The notes beneath the pieces were generated by a model that saw only the letters and a list, made by a program, of their open reading frames with translations, was not told the DNA's origin and did no database searches. Shown one piece after another: positions 10,751-26,200 of a stretch of DNA of 64,000 nt; the stretch's first letter is position 1, and the number at the start of each line of letters is the position of its first letter. A program made the position numbers and the translations under genes. The DNA is from Bolinopsis microptera (taxonomy: Eukaryota; Ctenophora; Tentaculata; Lobata; Bolinopsidae): assembly GCF_026151205.1 (NCBI RefSeq), contig NC_087081.1, positions 14,499,340 through 14,563,339 of the forward strand, given 5' to 3'.

Positions 10751-11236
10751 GTTGGATTCCACCACCTGATGCCAGAGTTGACGATTTCATGTGGATGGGA
10801 TTAGACTGGAACATAGAACCCTTCCCTGCAAAAATAACTGTAGAATACAAAAAGTATCTGGCAACTATTGATATTACTGAAAACTTCGCATTCGTTTTGT
10901 ATTTTTACTCTGGGCAGGATTTTATGGGTTGGCTCTCATTGTTTAACCAAGTGTCAAGAAATAATCAATACTTTCTTGGAAATTGCTCTCCGACAAGTAC
11001 TGACCACCCTTTTCAACTCCTTTCTGGTACAGAGAATGTATGGCGACTAACACTGGACAGAACATCTGGTATCAGACTAGCAGCATACGTTAATGACGTT
11101 GAGGTGGTGGACGTACTATTCACAGACTCTGTGTGTACTAGCAGCCACTATAAACAAAATTGGAGTAAAGACGTGACAAGGATGACAGTTTATTACTCTG
11201 ATGCAGAAAACCTCTTCTACAGAGTTTTAACGCCAG
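10751..11236 (+). CDS. Gene A exon: N-terminal extracellular domain
   Basis: 162 codons, phase 1 at both ends (acceptor attaatag, donor ccag|gtaatt). The C-terminal half has VWRLTLDRTSGIRLAAYVND, a short Cys-containing segment, then a WSKDVTR motif and DAENLFYRVL. This resembles an unnamed domain of cnidarian and lower-deuterostome secreted proteins, with the pattern NGVEVLNY..FSDS...C..W..DV..I.F...D.AS..YR. That match is from memory and should be tested. It is not Ig-like. Confidence 0.75.
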
Positions 11237-14200
11237 GTAATTAAGTAATTAAGGTAATTAAGTTAGAAAGCGAATTATAAATTACATAAAAAGTAGACAC
11301 AAACCTATTTATTAGTATTGATACTGCTTTATAAGTTTATAGCATTAAGTTCATTTAGGTAGAAGTTCACTAAGACCGCACCAAGTTGACTGATTCCTAT
11401 CTGCACACATGTGGGGCATAAGGGGTGATTATGGAATTTTATGACCTAAATAAAGTTGAAATATGGGAATAAAAGTAGATTGACGCTAATTACAATCAAA
11501 AGACAAAAGTCAAAATTAAATATATAATTGTGCAAAGTTTGTCATTTTGTAAGGTATCTTGTTCCGCCATAATGACCCCCATCATAGTGTCCTGCACCGC
11601 CGTATTCTCTTCAACCTGTGTACAGTTCTAGTTTAGTATGTTAAGGATTTGTTAAATGTTAACTTTGAATCCATTCGAAAATAAATTGATAATCAGGTCA
11701 AATAGTTTATAATTTAATTGTTTCCTAAGTTTTTGTGTACGATCATATGTGTTTTAAACTATTTTAGCAACTACAATTAAATACATTTATTGAGGACGTT
11801 ACAGAAGGAATACATTTAATACAGTTTGAGTAGTCCTCACTATCCTCACGTCTAAAAACAGTATTTCTCTTGTCGCTAATATAATAGGCTACAGGTGATG
11901 AACTAAATTTTGACATAATCAACATTTTCAGGCATCACTCCAGTTACACCTAAAACAGCCACTACTGCTGTGGCTCAGACACTGACTTGTAATATAAAAC
12001 TAAATGATTCTACAGCTGTTACTGTATCATGGATGGATAAAGATGGTACAGCAATAGAACATGATAACGGAGGATACACTATCACGCAGGGAACAGTGGA
12101 CGGTAACAATATCCAGAAATCTACTCTGACCATCACAGCTGCTACACTACAAGCACTGACTACAACTTCACCCGTGATATGGAAGTGTGCAGCTACACTC
12201 CCAGACACAGAGCAGTCCACTGTCGAAGATATCACTGTCACTTTCCTAATTTTAGGTTTGTACCTTGGAGCATCGGTGTAAAAAACGAGCCTAAACTATT
12301 AAATTGCATACTTTTTGGAATCTTAGAGACGTCACTTTAATAATATTAAAAAAGCATAGTCAGCTAATAAAAATTTGTTAATAAGAAATTGGTTCTTCAG
12401 GTGTACAAGCTAAGGGCAGTGAAGTTCTCCAAGACACAGAAGCTACAATATCTTGTGTAGTAAGTGGCTTGACTAAGCAGCTAGACGCAGTAACATGGGA
12501 GAAACCTAGTTCGGGTGGTGATATAACTCACGGTACTGACAGTTATCAAATTGACGTTGGTACTTACGTATCTGACACCAACAGTCAAACTACAATTTTG
12601 ACCATACCTGCTGGTGAAAACACAGCTGATGCTGTTTATACATGTGTCATTCAATGTGACGAGCATGGAAAAACATCAGCGTTTCCACAAAGGACTGATG
12701 TCAACTCGAATGTTTTCAGTGGGTATACTAATATTAACTTGATATAGATGTTTAGACATTCAACATTTATTTTGTAAGGAATAACTGTTCTAATTTCTAT
12801 AACTATTCTACTGGTTTTAGTTATAACTACATGTAAAAATATTTCAAATATCAAATGTTTTGTGAGTTTGAAAGGATCAAATCATTTCAGCTGTCGATCC
12901 AGTTACACCTAAGAAAGCCACCATTGCTGTGGCTCAGACACTGACTTGTAATATCGGAAAAGTGTTTAAAGATGTCACTGTGTCGTGGAAGGATAAGGAT
13001 GGGGGTGATATAATAACCGGAGGAGGGTACACCATCGAACAGGGATCAGCTGACTCTAATACCAAAATTCAGACATCAACTTTGGCCATAGACGTTGCCA
13101 CTCTTGCAACTGTAGCTAATGAGGGTTCACCCGTGACATACCAATGTGCTGCGGAATCTAAAGAATATCCGGATTCAGCAACATCTACTTACAAAGATGT
13201 CGTTGTCAGCTTCTTTACTTTTGGTAAGTTTATTAGGACTTGGGAGGTTTTTCATATTCACAATGAATGATGATTTCTAATTGAAACGATAAACGTCCAT
13301 TGTTGGTATGTAGTAAAACACCATGGGATCTAATTTGGTTAGTGCATAAAGTTCATAGATTCAGAACCCGTACAAAACTGTTAAAAATGGGTTACACTAC
13401 TTCATTTTAATTGACTGATTGTTTCAGGTGTAAACGTTAAGGGTAGTGAAGTGCTGACAAACACAGAAGCTACAATATCTTGTGTAGTAACTGGCTTGAC
13501 TAAGAAGCTGGACGCAGTAACATGGGAAAAACCTAGTTCGGGTGGTGATATAACTCACGGTACTGACAGTTATCAAATTGATGTTGGAACTTACGTATCT
13601 GACACCAACAGTCAAACTACAATTTTGACCATACCTGCTGGTGAAAACACAGCTGATGCTGTTTATACATGTGTCATTCAATGTGACGAACATGGAAAAA
13701 CATCAGCGTCTCCACAAAGGACTGATGTCGACTCGAATGTTTTCAGTGAGTAATCTCGATAAAGTTTGAGAACCACAACGTATATAACGAGGTATTCTTT
13801 GAATATAGCAGCACTACTCTTTTTAATTTAGGTTATTTTAGTTATAACTACATGAAAAAAGATTTCAACATATCAAATGTTTTGTGAGTTTGAAATGTTT
13901 AAATCATTTTAGCCGTCGATCCAGTTACACCTAAGAAAGCCACCATTGCTGTGGCTCAGACACTGACTTGTAATATCGGGAAAGTGTTTAAAGATGTCAC
14001 TGTGTCGTGGAAGGATAAGGATGGGGGTGATATAATAACCGGAGGAGGGTACACCATCGAACAGGGATCAGCTGACTCTAATACCAAAATTCAGACATCA
14101 ACTCTGGCCATAGACGTTGCCACTCTTGCAACTGTAGCTAATGAGGGTTCACCCGTGACATACCAATGTGCTGCGGAATCTAAAGAATATCCGGATTCAG

Positions 14201-17200
14201 CAACATCTACATACAAAGATGTCGTTGTCAGCCTCCTTACTTTTGGTAAGTTTATTAGGACTTGGGAGGATTTTCATATTCAAAATGAATGATGATTTCT
14301 AATTGAAACGATAATAGTCCATTGTTGGTATGTAGTAAAACACCATGGGATCTAATTTGGTTAGTGCAGAAAGTTCATAGATTCAGAACCCGTACAAAAC
14401 TGTTAAAAATGGGTTACACTACTTCATTTTAATTGACTGATTGTTTCAGGTGTAAACGTTAAGGGTAGTGAAGTGCTGACAAACACAGAAGCTACAATAT
14501 CTTGTGTAGTAACTGGCTTGACTAAGAAGCTGGACGCAGTAACATGGGAAAAACCTAGTTCGGGTGGTGATATAACTCACAGTACTGAAAGTTATCAGAT
14601 TGCCGTCGGTACTTACGATTCTGACACCAACAGTCAAACTACAATTTTGACCATACCTGCTGCTGAAAACACAGCTGATGCTGTTTATACATGTGTCATT
14701 CAATGTGACGAGCATGGAAAAACATCAGCGTCTCCACAAAGGACTGATGTCAACTCAAATGTTTTCAGTGAGTAATCTCGATAAAGTTTGAGAACCACAA
14801 TGTATATAACGAGGTATTCTTTGAATATAGCAGCAGCACTCTTTTTAATTTAGGTTATTTTAGTTATAACTACATGTAAAAAGATTTCAACATATCAAAT
14901 GTTTTGTGAGTTTGAAAGGATTAAATCATTTCAGCTGTCGATCCAGTTACACCTAAGAAAGCCACCATTGCTGTGGCTCAGACACTGACTTGTAATATCG
15001 GAGAAGTGGCTAAAGATGTCACTGTGTCGTGGAAGGATAAGGATGGGGGTGATATAACAACTGGAGGAGGGTACACCATCGAACAGGGATCAGCTGACTC
15101 TAATACCAAAATTCAGACATCAACTCTGGCCATAGACGTTGCCACTCTTGCAACTGTAGCTAATGAGGGTTCACCCGTGACATACCAATGTGCTGCGGAA
15201 TCTAAAGAATATCCGGATTCAGCAACATCTACTTACAAAGATGTCGTTGTCAGCTTCTTTACTTTTGGTAAGTTTATTAGGACTTGGGAGGTTTTTCATA
15301 TTCACAATGAATGATGATTTCTAATTGAAACGATAAACGTCCATTGTTGGTATGTAGTAAAACACCATGGGATCTAATTTGGTTAGTGCAGAAAGTTCAT
15401 AGATTCAGAACCCGTACAAAACTGTTAAAAATGGGTTACACTACTTCATTTTAAATGACTGATTGTTTCAGGTGTAAACGTTAAGGGTAGTGAAGTGCTG
15501 ACAAACACAGAAGCTACAATATCTTGTGTAGTAACTGGCTTGACTAAGAAGCTGGACGCAGTAACATGGGAAAAACCTAGTTCGGGTGATGTTATAACTC
15601 ACAGTACTGAAAGTTATCAGATTGCCGTCGGTACTTACGATTCTGGGTCCAACAGTCAAACTACAATTTTGACCATACCTGCTGGTGAAAACACAGCTGA
15701 TGCTGTTTATACATGTGTCATTCAATGTGACGAGCATGGAAAAACATCAGCGTCTCAACAAAGGACTGATGTCAATTCGAACGTTTTCAGTGAGTTTACT
15801 AATAATAATATAAATATCAACTTAAAATAGATGTATAAAAATGTAACATTTTTATTTTGAAAGGACTAACCGTTCTAATTTCTATAACTATATAACTACT
15901 GGATTTTCTAAAAGTCGGTTAAGCTAATGTTATAAAAGTGATTTTGAAACTTTATCTCAAAATATTTTAGCTATCACTCCTGTTGACTCGGAAGCGACCA
16001 CTACTGTAGATCAGACTTTCTTCTGCAATATCGGAGATGTATCTACAGCTGTTACTGTATTATGGAAGGATAAAGATGGTAACCCAGTAGAAAACGGAAA
16101 CGGATACACAATCACTAAAGGGTCAATTAACGAAGGAAGCAAAATCCAGGAATCTTCTCTGACCATCACAGCTGCTACGTTAAAAGCACTGACTCCAACG
16201 TCAACCTTGATATGGAAGTGTGCAGCTAAATCTTTACAATACCCTGACTCAAAGCAGTCCACATTCAAAGATCTTACCGTCAATTTCCTTAGTAAGAACT
16301 TAATTCCGATTCATCATTCGCATAAAATCATGATTAACTTTCTGGGATCAAAATTGTAATCTAAAATCGTACATTTTTAATTGTAAGTTCGATGTCGACT
16401 GTCGAGCCGTCAGCGGATATTTATGTCTGATATGATAGCTATATGAAAGAATGGGTCATTTAGAAGCATTGTAGTTATTCAACATTCTAACAATCTATTC
16501 CCCGGAATAGCGGCGGAAATTTCACCTTCAAAGAAAAACCTATATTCAATGGACCCACACTCCATAAGTTGTACATTCAGTAATCTCTTGGAACAGAAAA
16601 CTGTAGAGTGGTCGACTGCAACATCTGTGGATGATTTGAACTTAGACCCGGTCCAAGGAATACTTCAGGGCACTTCCCAGACGTCAAGTTTACAACTTTC
16701 TAGCGCTCAATTGGTAAAGTTGAAAGCTGCTGGTGGTGATAACCCAGAGCACATATTTACTTGTAAAATATTTGCTGACCCTTCAAAAACTCCAATTATC
16801 GCCACGCAGACTGTCAATATTTACACTCCAGGTAAATTGATACTTTTGAACATGGTATTTGACCAAACATTTTGTGCACCTACTTGAGTACTATTGTTTT
16901 TCAATACTCAAAAAGTATTGATCCAATTAACAATTTCATGATGACAGGACCCAATATATAATTGAAAAACTACTTCTATTCTCAGTTGCTGCAGAATCAA
17001 TGGAAAACATTTACTCGGTAGACAGCACTCATGAAATCAGCTGTGTTTTTACTGAGATTCTAAGTCAAGTAGATGTAACTTGGAATGTACCAACAGTGTT
17101 GTCAGATATGGGGAATCTGGATAAATATAAAACACAGGGCACATACGACAAAATAGTTTCTCAATCGTCAACGTTCACTCTTACAAACGATCAGATTTTG

Positions 17201-20200
17201 AAATTGAAAGCTACAAGTGCTACTGACCCATCCCATGTATTTAATTGTGAAATCACCATTGGAACTTCAAAATCGGTCTTTACAGCATCACAGACAATCA
17301 ACATATACACCCCAGGTAAATTATTGGTGTTCTATATTTTATTTGGCCACCTAAACTAATTTTATGTCAGATGGTGACCCATTTAACATACAAAAGCAAC
17401 GATTAATTGACCATAAAAAGTACAAATATAGCAATAAATGCTTTCCGATCTGCCTCTTCCCTAACCTTTAAAGTCTTTCCTGAAACATCTCATTAAGCTG
17501 TTCAGGGGGTTCATATCTTTCGAAACTAAACACATAAATGTTTAAACGTGTTTAAACACTGTTATAATTCGAACTCTCCTAAAATCTATTGTTCATGTAT
17601 GCACATTTAAGACATCAAAATGACATAACACTATAACAGAGGATGTTCCTGATATATACAGGATTATATAGGGTTCATACCGAATTATATCAAATGTTGA
17701 TTTGATCACACACATTTTTGACATGCTTATCTGAAATCAAATCATTAAATGATTTAGGACAAACATTTGCTACATACTAAGATTAACTTCCGATTCAGTC
17801 GCAACAATTGATGTACCTGCTGTGGATATATACTCAGTGGATAAAGCCCAAACAATTACCTGTGTCTTGTCGGAGGTGCACAGCAAAGTAAATGTAATGT
17901 GGACCACCGCTGGACTTGATCCATTAAACAATATCGAGCAGGGCGAACACTCTGGCACAACGCAAACCTCCAAACTTGAACTATCAACCAACCAGATTCA
18001 AGCACTTAAAGCTGCCAATGACCAAGACCCAGCACATTTGATCACTTGTAAAATTACAGTGGGCGATACTCCTACTGACTATATAGCAACTGAGACTGTC
18101 AACATCTACACACCAGGTAACTTTCTTTCACTAGTTTTAGTTTTGCCCCACTGATGTTCATGTGGCAGAAACCTTCATGTTTTCATCATCTTAAACACAC
18201 GAAGACTTTTAATTATCACTATAGTGCCTATAGAAATGCTACAATACATCTGGTGGACAATATAATTATAATCACGCTTTCTTCAGATGCGACAATCGAA
18301 CCAACCACCATAATAGATGTTTACACTGTGGATCCTTATATACTTAATTGTGTTTTCACTGAAGTGATCAAACAGGTTGATGTAAGCTGGATCATAGGTA
18401 CCAAAGTAGTTAATTTCGGATTCATCAGTATTGAGCAGGGTACCTACAAAGACCATTCCCAAACTTCAACAATGACATTAACAAGCTCTCAACTGACAAA
18501 ATTGAAGGCAGCTGATAAGAACGACCCTACTCATGAATTTACATGTAAAATCACTGTGGGTGATACTTCGACAGATTATACAACTACACAAACGGCAAAG
18601 ATTTACACTCCGGGTAAGTTATTGGCAACATGATGAAGTGATTCATTGTTGGTCTGATCATCATTGGTCTGATCATCCTTTACTTTGGATTAATCAATAA
18701 TCCAATAACTGTTGATCAGCTTTGCAAAAAGAAAAACTTCCGAATTGCAGATTTTTCCTTACCTATCATACAATATTTTTAGGTCAGTCAATAGATTAAG
18801 ACCAAATAGAATTATTTTGGAATTACAGACCCAATTGGATTATCAAAATACAACTCATTTATATAAATAATTTAAGCAATAGGCATATCCATCATTAGCT
18901 CAACATCACTCTATGACTCTAATGTATATTCAATTAAAAAATATATATTTCAATTGACATAAGAAATTAAATGATAATTTTTAGATGTATCTTAATCTGA
19001 ACATATAGCCGCTCATAGCATGCTTTATAAGCCCCGAATCAAACACTTTTGATTTTGAACATTGTTTCGATATAAATATGATGCCCTCTTTCAGTTGCAA
19101 CTATCAAAATTCAAAACGCCGAGGAATATTCAATGCACAATCATGAAATAAGCTGTGAGTTAAGTGATGTGCCAGAACAGTTCCAAGTTGTCTGGAGCAC
19201 ATCAACGCAAGCTACCAATATGAAGGACTTGGGTGGTGATCAAGGAGAACAGGACGGCACTACACAAACTTCAGTGTTAACACTTTCCAGTGCCCAGCTT
19301 GTGGAATTGAAAGGTGTGAAAGCGGATCATATCTTTACATGCGCAATAGATGTTGGAAAGGGAACAGTTAAAACCCCTGTTATTGCAACTCAGACTTTAA
19401 CTATCTTCACACCAGGTGGGGTTTATAAAGTTTAACATAGACATTTTTAGCGCCATCGCTGCCAAAAAAGCCTCTTACGAATTTGTTAAGAGGGACAGGT
19501 TCTTGAAGTGGCAGATCATACAAATTATTTTATTTCACTTTCTGCAAAAAGGTTGAGATCTAACCCTCAGTTTTGGCAGATGTATTGTTAAAGACAAGTG
19601 TTAAATACTTGAATTGTATACATTTTTATTTTGACTTTGAAAAATTAAAAATTATCATTTTTATCACCAAAGCAAAACGCGTCTTTGATATTCCACCATT
19701 CTTACAGAGGCTACGATTACACCAGCGACCAGGAGTGTTTTTACAACACAGACAGCAGCTATACAATGCGTTTTAACAGAGCTTCTGGGTGAAGTGAACA
19801 CTCAGTGGACAACGTCCACTAATATTCCTGATTTGGGGTTAAATCCCTCAGATGGGTCTTTCCAGGACACAACCCAACAATCAATTTTACCACTTTCGAG
19901 TGTTCAATTGGGAAAGCTCAAGACAGAAGGTGAAAATGATCCAGCTCATGTCTTTACCTGTAAAATCGTTGTGGGATATAAAGATACAGAATTTACTGCA
20001 AGTGCAACTCAAACAATCAATATCTACGATCCTGGTAAGCTGAATTTATAATTAATTTATAATTAATTTATAATTAATTTATAATTAATTTATAATTAAT
20101 TTATAATTAATTTATAATTAATTCTAATTTATAATTAATTCTAATTTATAATTAATTCTAATTTATAATTAATTCTACGTATGACAAATACATGTGATTA

Positions 20201-23200
20201 ACAATATATATCATAATATGTACAAAGTAATTTTCTGGTGATGGTAATTAGAAATACTTGCTTACGTAGAGTTACAATTTAATCATTCTACATAATATGT
20301 AGAATGATTAAATTTTAACTCTACTATATTAAATTAGTGTCATAAATCAAGCGTAATACCCACTTATCTACAGTGAAGTACAAGGTTACAGTTTCAATAC
20401 TAAATGGAGCTACCGCTGGAACAGCTGATGCACAATACATCAAAATCAAGGGAACCAACGGAGAAACTGATGAGTTGCAATGCGATACTGACTTTGATGT
20501 AAACGATCAAGACGTGACTTGTACAGTTGAAAGTTCAGACGACATCGGACACTACGAATGTATACTGTGGAGGACAGCTGGCACCGACGATTGGAGCTTT
20601 ACAAAAGTTATTAAGTTATTAGAATTAATGTTTATCAAAGGAGGGTTCGAACTATTTATTAAATATATATCATATATAGATATCTACATCACCTGATCAA
20701 CATTCCTTTTTCATAGGTAAACTTGCACAATAATATTCAAGGCCGTACCCCGAAATTACTGGAACAAACTATTAGTATTAGGGGCCATCCATTTAGGAGG
20801 TCCGCCAAAATCGCAGATTTTCAGATTTACTAAACTTCAACCCAAAAGTGTATAGCCCCATATAATTTTAACCCCAACTACAACATCTATAATAATGATT
20901 TATTTATGAGCTAACAGTGAAATGTTGCAGCTTAAGATGTCAATTGACGATGAAGATCAGCCTGATTATACACCGTTTAATGCCGATGGGTACGAAACAT
21001 TAGAAAACAGTGAGACAAAAGAATTTTGTATCGGAAGTAAGTAACTGAAACCTAATATTAAATATTTGCACCCAAGATAATCAATACTTAAAATAAAATG
21101 TATCTCCATGTGTATCAAACGGTATTAAAACATACAAAAAGTAGTTCAGACTTCAAATAGTAGTTTCCGGACGAAAAATACCATGCTTACAGCACATCAT
21201 TCGGGAACTCATATTTTGCTCCTTTAACAGATCACTTTACAATAAACAAATTAAATTCGGATCTTTAGTGGCTACGATAACACATCCGACGATGGACTTG
21301 TACACAATGGACGACAATCACGTCATTACTTGCGCCATAGCCCACATCAGAGAGAAAATAGTTGGCGTTTCATGGACTACAGATTCGAAAACCGACAACA
21401 TTTACAGCCCTGAAGACGGTACTTTTTCCGAATCAGCATTCACTCAAAATTCAGAACTGGCCCTGTCAAGTACTCAGCTGACTGCCTTAAAGGATGTAGC
21501 TGATACTGTAACATTTACATGTTCCATCATTGTTGGAGATAACAATAAGAAAGTTTCTGCAACCCAAACCATCAACGTATTTACTCCAAGTAAGTTACCT
21601 CGGTGATTGGAATTTACCCGCGAAGACATTATTTGAATCGTTTCACAATTTACAATTTACATTGATGAGTATCCAATGTAAAAAGCATCTATGCTAATCA
21701 GATTTGATTTTTGAGCTAGAGACTTAAGTTTAATACGATCGCCGTGATTTTAATTCCGCTGAAATTTAAGTAAATATTATTGCAGGTGTTAAAATAACCC
21801 CGACAACAACGACTGTTTATACAGTAGACGATCACACTATCAGTTGTGTAATTGATGGAACTGAAACTGTTGTCAGTGATGTTGCTTGGTCAACCTCCAC
21901 AGTAACAAGTCTCTCCTTTGTTGGACAAGATGGCAATCGCGACGCTCAAGGTTCACAAACATCAACACTTGCACTATCAAGTGATCAACTTGCAACAGTT
22001 AAGTCCGCTGGAAGAAGTGGTCCTACTCACACATTTACCTGTAAGATCACTGTGGGTACCACAGAATTTACAGCCACACAGACTATTAGTATTTACAATC
22101 CAGGTAAAGTCAAAAATTCATAGTTCATATTCTTTGCTAACATTTTCATCTCTTGCAACCTAAAGACTATTCGCTTCCTTTCAACGAGTACAACAGCTCA
22201 AGTTTCTATGGTCTATCAATATATGTTTTTTCTTTATTTAACCACTTTTCAGCTGTTGCCATTTCACCCTCAACTGATATTGTGTACTCAATGGACTCTC
22301 ATTCGATAGACTGTGTACTTAGTGACATTCCAAGCCAAGTAGCTAATGTGGCATGGAATACCGCTACAAATGCTGCGAACTTGGATTTAAATCCTCAAGA
22401 CGGAGTAATCCAAGGAACCACCCAAACCTCAACATTATCCCTTTCAAGTGCTCAATTGGTAAAGCTGAAGGCAGAAAGTGGTAACAATTTAGATCACATC
22501 TTCACATGTAAAATAACCGTAGGAGTTTCAAAGAAAGAAGTGACAGCGACACAAACTGTCAGTATTTACACCCCAGGTGACTTCACTCTCACAAAAGTGT
22601 AAAGAATAGGTCATGTTGCATTTTGAAAATGTCAATAGGTCAAATTAGATAAATCATTGTTTCAGAAGTCAAAGAGATTATGATAACATTTAAATACATT
22701 TTCATTTATTTTTTGCAACAAAAATTACAAATTTTAATTTACCAACCGTCCAGGTGTTGCAATTTCACCTACTTCCCTCAACCTCCTCTCTCTGGATACA
22801 CACACCATTAATTGCATCATAAGCGATATCAATGCTCAAATAAACAAAGTCGAATGGACAACTACAACTAAAGACCAAGACCTAGGACTGAGTCCTCAAG
22901 ATGGAGTTATCCAAGGAACAACACAAACGTCCACATTAGCTCTATCCAGTGCTCAATTGACCAAGCTGAAGAGTGCCGGTGGAGGTAACCGTGAGCACAT
23001 TTTCACCTGCAGGATTGCAGTAGGGGACTCTAGCACACTTGTCATGGCAACACAATCTATTAACATTTATACTCCAGGTAGGAATTTCGACGTTGCAACA
23101 ATATATTACAGTTTAAACCAAAAGACATGATTCAGACTAAAATTAATTTGACGATATCATAATATTTCATACTTGAATGGGGCCACCTACGTTTGACCTT

Positions 23201-26200
23201 CTGAAATTTGTTTCATCATCTTAATCGTTTTCAGCTGTCGCCGTTTCACCCTCAACTGAAATAGTGTACACGATGGATTCTCATTCTATCAACTGTGTAT
23301 TGAGTGACATCCCAAGTCAGATAACAGATGTAAAATGGAATACAAAATATGATGCGAACCTCGATTTAAAACCTAAAGACGGAGTAATCCAAGGAACTAC
23401 TCAAACCTCATCATTATCCCTTTCAAGTGCTCAATTAGTAAAATTAAAAGCAGCTCATGGTGGTGAGAATCCAGGTCACATCTTCACGTGTGAAATCAAA
23501 GTTGGAACTAAAGCATTTACTGTGGGAGCAGAACAAACAATTAATATCTACACCCCAGGTAAACAACAAACTTACATATGTTTCAATAAATATACATATG
23601 AGTATTGCTGAAAGCACAGTGTAAGGCCTACACGGACCGCCTCTAACTAGCCAATCCCTGTTTACATGCCGTGTAGCAGGGGACTAGATAGAGCTAAACT
23701 AGTAAGCGGGGCATAGCCAATACACTGTACTCCCATCATTGAGTATATTTCCAACCAAAAGGAAAATTTCCTTGTGTTTGGAATCTACTAAGACGAAAGT
23801 TGTGCAATCCAGCGAAATTCCGAAGAATCATTCCAGTAGACTAGGCGCATTGCAACCACAGCTACGGATATACATATGTCTCAATAAACATACATCTCAA
23901 CATAGATCTATCATTTCTTTTTCGTAATTTTTATTTCAACTGTACAATGTATTGATATGCTACCAAGTACATGATTATATTTTCAGTCCATCTAAAGTCA
24001 GATTACCTGATAAATATCTCAATTAATTGAAATGTTAACATCTATTCCCATGATATTTCATAAATCCTGACTCTTACTAATCGTTCATTCAGTGGCTGCG
24101 ATCGTTCCTCAAACTGATAATGTGTACTCCATGGACTCCCACAAAATCAGCTGTGTTCTAAGTGACATCCCGAGTCAAGTCAGCGGTGTGGAATGGGTAA
24201 CTGACTCAAATACAGCCAATGTTTACAGCGCTGAAGATGGAACTATCGTAGGAACGTCCCAAACTTCATCATTATCCCTCTCAAGCACCCAGCTGACAAA
24301 TTTAAAAAGAAACGGAGACATTACCACGTTTACTTGTACGATATTAGTTGGTGATCAGAAAACTGCAGTGTCAGCAACCCAAGCCCTTACTGTATTTGCT
24401 CCAAGTTAGTATTCGTTCACAGTCAATGCATATTCTTAAAGTGCTGTTATAACCCTATTCTTTACTCCAATTACATGTTAAAAACAGTAACTCGCAAATA
24501 TAAATAGAATAGTTCAAAAGAACAGCTATACCGTCGTAGGCCACCCTAGCCAAGCCTCGCAAGATAAAGCAAAATAAAATATAAAATTGTATCAGAATAT
24601 ACAATTAAGTGATTCGTTTTCTGCAAAGTGTTAAAAAAGATTAAAACGGGTAAAAATTACACCATCTAGGTGCTGCTATCTCACCCAAATTGGTAGATCT
24701 GGTCACTGGAAGCTCACACGTTATCAGTTGTGTGTTAACTGATTTGAAAAGTCAACTCAGCACCGTACAATGGTCCACAACTTCCAACACCAATAATGTG
24801 TATAGTGCTACAGAAGGAGCTTTCTCCGCAAAATCTCAAACGTCTACTCTGAGTTTATCAAGCGAACAGATAGCTGCTCTGAGAAGTGTCGGCGCTTCTC
24901 ACACCCTTACTTGTGCGACTACTGTGGGAGATACGAAATCAACTATTACAGCTACACAGACTATCGATATATCCTACAAAGGTTGGATATATTAGTTGCT
25001 CTCTTTATTCATCATGTTCTTATTTAGTTATTCAGTGGGTCCAGGGGTGTGATTTGTGAATGATAACCCCTGGAGATATCCTTTATTGATTGGCAATTGT
25101 TCTAAGTAACAAATCGGCCTTTCATCATTTGCTATTTCATTTCACGACAATTTCTTCCATAAGACGGAATATCCAAAGTCGTATTGGCTAGTATAGTGGG
25201 GTAACAAGAAATTAAATTAGTTAAATTACTTTGAACTGTTTGATTTAAATGTTTAATCCCTCAGACTGTGTACTACCGAGTGTAAGCAAAATAAGTTTGT
25301 TAAGTGGGGGTTCACTCAACCACGGAAATTTTGTATCGAATCTTGCTTGTGATCAGTCTACGATCGCTGGCAAACCTAATCTCCTTATCGGAGGAACAAG
25401 CGTGAAGTGCAACGACGGAAACCTGGAGTACTCTGGACAATCTACGTATCAGCCACAATGTTTAGGTAATATGAAAATATTATCTGTTAATTTTATTAGA
25501 CTCCATTTTGTTGAATGACTTTGGATTTCTGTTATCTGGATAAAAGTAAATTGCTTTGACTTTGAATGGTCTTCACTCCAGACCCTTTCCAAACAAAATA
25601 TTTGGATAATTAAAATTTGATGTTTACCAGAATTATTTTCAGGAAGTGAGTATTGAACACCAGGTGCCAGTTTTGTGTCATTTCCGGAATTATATAAATG
25701 TAAACTGTTAATCCAAGTAAAATTAATTTCTGTTACAAATTTTCCGATATCTGATCGAAAAAGAAATTGTAACTTCTTAAAATTTTGTACTATTCCTTCA
25801 ACCTTTCAACAACATTCTGATTTGCGACCATTATATGGTGTATACCTAAATATTGCTATATATCAGACGAGTCTAAAAGCACATCATATTATTAACATTA
25901 ATGTTCTTATCAGTATTATTATTAACTTTAATCAACCGTTATATGTTCTTCGAACTTCACTATAATACAGACCATGGTTAGTGATTAATTATGTGACTTG
26001 TTGCATTAATATATAATGCTATAAAAGTATTCCATCATTCAGTGACCGATAATATGGCCCCCGAGAGGATTCAAATTGGTGAAACTTCTACAATAACCTG
26101 CAAAGTTGGACCTACACCTTTCACGATTACCTCTCTGACTATGAGCATTGGCGACAAATCTATTGGAGTGGATAATACACCCACAGTTATGAAGGGGACT

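Noticed and set aside
11975-15737. Minus-strand open frames opposite the Ig exons
   Set aside because: Mirror frames of the coding exons, with no domain, and copied with each duplication.
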